This document shows positions 62,154 to 64,000 of a DNA stretch of 64,000 nucleotides, in pieces (position 1 is the stretch's first letter; each line of letters starts with the position of its first letter). Position numbers and translations under genes: made by a program. The notes under the pieces were generated by a model. The model had not been told where the DNA came from, made no database searches, and saw nothing but the letters and a program-made list of their open reading frames with translations. The DNA comes from Seongchinamella unica. GTDB lineage: Bacteria > Pseudomonadota > Gammaproteobacteria > Pseudomonadales > Halieaceae. The stretch is taken from positions 124,001-188,000 of the forward strand of contig NZ_SMSE01000004.1 of assembly GCF_004354085.1 (NCBI RefSeq). Reading direction: 5' to 3'.

Positions 62154-64000
62154 CTAGTACGCTCCCAGCCGGCGGCGGGAACTGGATCGGGCGGTATCGA
62201 TCTCCTGGGCAAGCAGTTTCCAGGACGGATCATCCGGGAAATGCGTTTTCCCCCTGGTGACCAGGTCCTCGGCACTATCAAACTCCTTGAGGTCGATCTC
62301 CTGGCGGGCAGCATCGCCATAAGCCTTGCGCAGGTTATCCTCCAGTAATTTCACTGCGGGCAATTCGGGATGGGTCTGGACCACCTCGTCGTAAGCTTGC
62401 TGGGCAAGGTCCAGCGCGCCACTGGCCAGCGAACGTTCGCCCCGGGCTGCGGTCTCTGTGGCCTTGTCGAGAGCGGCTTTTTCCGCCTCGCGCCGGGCAG
62501 CGAGTTCTGCCTGCTGCCTGGTCCACTTTTCTTCCAGGGCTGGCAGTTCACTCTCAAACTGCACCACGGCGTCTGCCCCCGGCAACAGCGTCTCCACCGT
62601 TGCCAGCGCCTGGCGGGCACCGTCGAAGTCACCCTCGCCAGCGGCATCCCGGGCAACGTCAATGTAGAAAGCGCTGACGTCCTCGATCCCCTGATTGGCT
62701 CGCTGGTTGTCCGGGTACTGTTCCGTCACGCTCTGGTAAATGCCGACAGCAGAGGCCGCGTTGGACGGATCTTCGGCGATGGCGGCGACAGCAGCGTCCG
62801 CCTCATCCAGCAAAGCGGCTATCCGGGCCTCTTCCTGCGCCAGATCCTCGAGAATTTGCGCTCTGGCGGCTTCGAGCCGGTCAACCCTGCGCTGCAGTTC
62901 CGGGACATCAGATGCAATTTCTGCGGCGTCCGCCAGTGCTGATTCCGCCGGCTCCAACTCGCCTGCGTCCAGTGCGGCGTCGGCAATTGTGATGGCGGCA
63001 TTGAATGCTTCACGTTGTGCCGGGGTGTATCGGGACCAGCGCTCCTCGTAGGCGGCGGTTTTCGCCTGCGCCTGTTCTATTGCGTCACGGCGAGCGGCCA
63101 GTTGAGCATGTTCCGGGTCTATGGCGGTGGCCTGTGCCATCAGGGAATGGGCCTGGTCGAAGTCTCCCGTCTCGATACTGGCATCGACCTGGGACAACAG
63201 CTTGTCCACTCTCTCGGCCTGAACGGCTGCCAGGTTCTGCTGCTCGGCCAACAGGTTGATCTCCGCCTGCAGGCGTTCGAAGTTGCTGTTGCCGGCAAAG
63301 TACCCGCCGTAATCCAGCATCAGGTTTTTGGCGCTCCCCAGGTCCCCGTCGGCGATCGCCTGTTCAATCGACCGGGTATAGAGGTTGCCCACCTCGTCCA
63401 TACCCTGTTGGGCTGCGCCGTTGCCGCTGTCCATAGACAGGACCTTGTAGAAAGCCGACGCAGCGACCGCAAGGTTTTCCTCGTTCATGGCACTGTAGGC
63501 CCTGGCCAGTTCGGCGGTCAGAGCCCGCTGATCCTTGCTGTCACCGCCCTGCTGCCCCTGCCACCAGGTGAATCCGCCGTATCCGGCCCCGGCGAGCACG
63601 GCCACGATCACCAGGATACGAACGACCGAACCGCCCGACTTGCTGGCGGCCCGGTCGCTGCGGGCATAAGTGCCGCTAACCAGTCGCTCCCGCTGGGTAC
63701 TGCCCTCGAGCTTGTAGGGTCGCGAGGAACCCGATACCGCGGGTGACGAGGAATGGCTCAGCCGGGTCGAATCGATACCGGCCAGGGAGGTCCTCTCTGG
63801 CCCATCGCCCGCTGCCGCCGGAGCTGGCGCCGCAGGCTTTTCCACCCCCTCGGTGAGTACCTGGTCGTCGTCGAAATCCGCACTGGCAGCCATAAATGCC
63901 TGATAGAGTTCAGCGCCGGTCTGGAAGCGATCGTCCGCCGACTTGGCCAGCCCCTTGTTGATAAAGTCCTGGTAGGCCGCCAGGTGTTCCGGCAAGGTGG
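62154..64000 (-). CDS. Ser/Thr protein kinase, C-terminal part, cut by window
   Basis: The gene enters from the right edge. The visible start, LPEHLAAYQDFINKGLAKSADDRFQTGAELYQAF, is the end of a bacterial Ser/Thr kinase domain. A Ser/Pro/Ala-rich linker and one membrane helix (about residues 122-142 of the visible part: VVRILVIVAVLAGAGYGGFTWW) follow. The extracytoplasmic part, about 450 residues, is dominated by helical TPR-like repeats and acidic Ala/Glu-rich stretches. The kinase catalytic residues lie outside the window, so activity cannot be checked here. Stop at 62154. Confidence 0.78.
   Translation of the reverse strand, partial: TLPEHLAAYQDFINKGLAKSADDRFQTGAELYQAFMAASADFDDDQVLTEGVEKPAAPAPAAAGDGPERTSLAGIDSTRLSHSSSPAVSGSSRPYKLEGSTQRERLVSGTYARSDRAASKSGGSVVRILVIVAVLAGAGYGGFTWWQGQQGGDSKDQRALTAELARAYSAMNEENLAVAASAFYKVLSMDSGNGAAQQGMDEVGNLYTRSIEQAIADGDLGSAKNLMLDYGGYFAGNSNFERLQAEINLLAEQQNLAAVQAERVDKLLSQVDASIETGDFDQAHSLMAQATAIDPEHAQLAARRDAIEQAQAKTAAYEERWSRYTPAQREAFNAAITIADAALDAGELEPAESALADAAEIASDVPELQRRVDRLEAARAQILEDLAQEEARIAALLDEADAAVAAIAEDPSNAASAVGIYQSVTEQYPDNQRANQGIEDVSAFYIDVARDAAGEGDFDGARQALATVETLLPGADAVVQFESELPALEEKWTRQQAELAARREAEKAALDKATETAARGERSLASGALDLAQQAYDEVVQTHPELPAVKLLEDNLRKAYGDAARQEIDLKEFDSAEDLVTRGKTHFPDDPSWKLLAQEIDTARSSSRRRLGAY

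Noticed and set aside
1-64000. Search for tRNA, rRNA, CRISPR arrays, insertion sequences and prophage
   Set aside because: No cloverleaf-like sequences, spacer-repeat arrays, transposase frames or phage genes were seen by eye; a dedicated scan (tRNAscan, CRISPR finder) was not possible.

Overview
The window is a compact, GC-rich (about 60%) chromosomal segment from a gammaproteobacterium. Gene content (PrpE, NAD-specific 180-kDa glutamate dehydrogenase, GlcDEF, PepN, LipA, ribosome modulation factor, class I photolyase, ECF sigma/ChrR pair) fits an aerobic heterotroph, possibly a marine Halieaceae/Cellvibrionales-like lineage; that placement is an inference. Coding density is very high. Neighbours often overlap by 1-23 bp (ATGA/GTGA junctions) and some converging genes overlap at their 3' ends. 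I saw no rRNA, tRNA, CRISPR array, insertion sequence or prophage.

Layout. 1-1.2 kb: end of a phospholipase D (ClsC-like) lipoprotein, cut by the window edge, then a possible 33-residue membrane peptide. 1.5-4.0 kb: AmmeMemoRadiSam set (AmrS divergent from AmrB-AmrA). 4.0-8.5 kb: propionyl-CoA synthetase, a DUF2189 membrane protein behind a structured leader, and an aldehyde dehydrogenase. 8.7-17.4 kb: a photo-oxidative stress island: SRPBCC-SDR fusion plus photolyase; a leftward operon of FAD oxidoreductase, DUF1365, cyclopropane-fatty-acid-synthase-like methyltransferase, DUF2878 and a secreted protein; and an ECF sigma factor with its ChrR anti-sigma factor. The leftward operon and the sigma gene are driven by divergent promoters that both read TGATCC-N18-TA. 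17.6-21.9 kb: GTP cyclohydrolase I, an unusual fusion of a PCMT-like methyltransferase with a GspE/PilB ATPase, and a coupled MoxR-type AAA+ ATPase.

21.9-30.5 kb: acyltransferase, YaiI, YjbQ, glycolate oxidase GlcDEF, an acyl-CoA ligase with a coupled acetyltransferase, a methyltransferase-like protein and a bactofilin. 30.8-35.9 kb: rmf and the large NAD-glutamate dehydrogenase. 36.1-43.0 kb: an aerotolerance-type operon (MoxR, DUF58, DUF4381, BatA, fused BatB/BatC, BatD). 43.0-49.1 kb (leftward): PepN, DUF2797, YeaC-like, a zinc-ribbon protein, rhomboid protease and NAD kinase. 49.1-53.6 kb: DUF1853, EEP-family lipoprotein, PLP-dependent deaminase, DUF3313-like lipoprotein and lipoyl synthase.

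53.7-57.2 kb: FrdCAB, a dihaem quinol:fumarate reductase that closely resembles the Wolinella type but has His where the membrane subunit normally has its E-pathway glutamate. 57.2-61.0 kb: an Atm1-type ABC exporter and a LytS/LytTR two-component pair. 61.0-64 kb: a TonB-C-domain protein and the C-terminal part of a membrane Ser/Thr kinase, cut by the right edge.

The most promising leads for undescribed biology are the PCMT-GspE/MoxR cassette, the ChrR-controlled lipid-modification island with its paired promoters, and the altered proton-pathway residue in FrdC.
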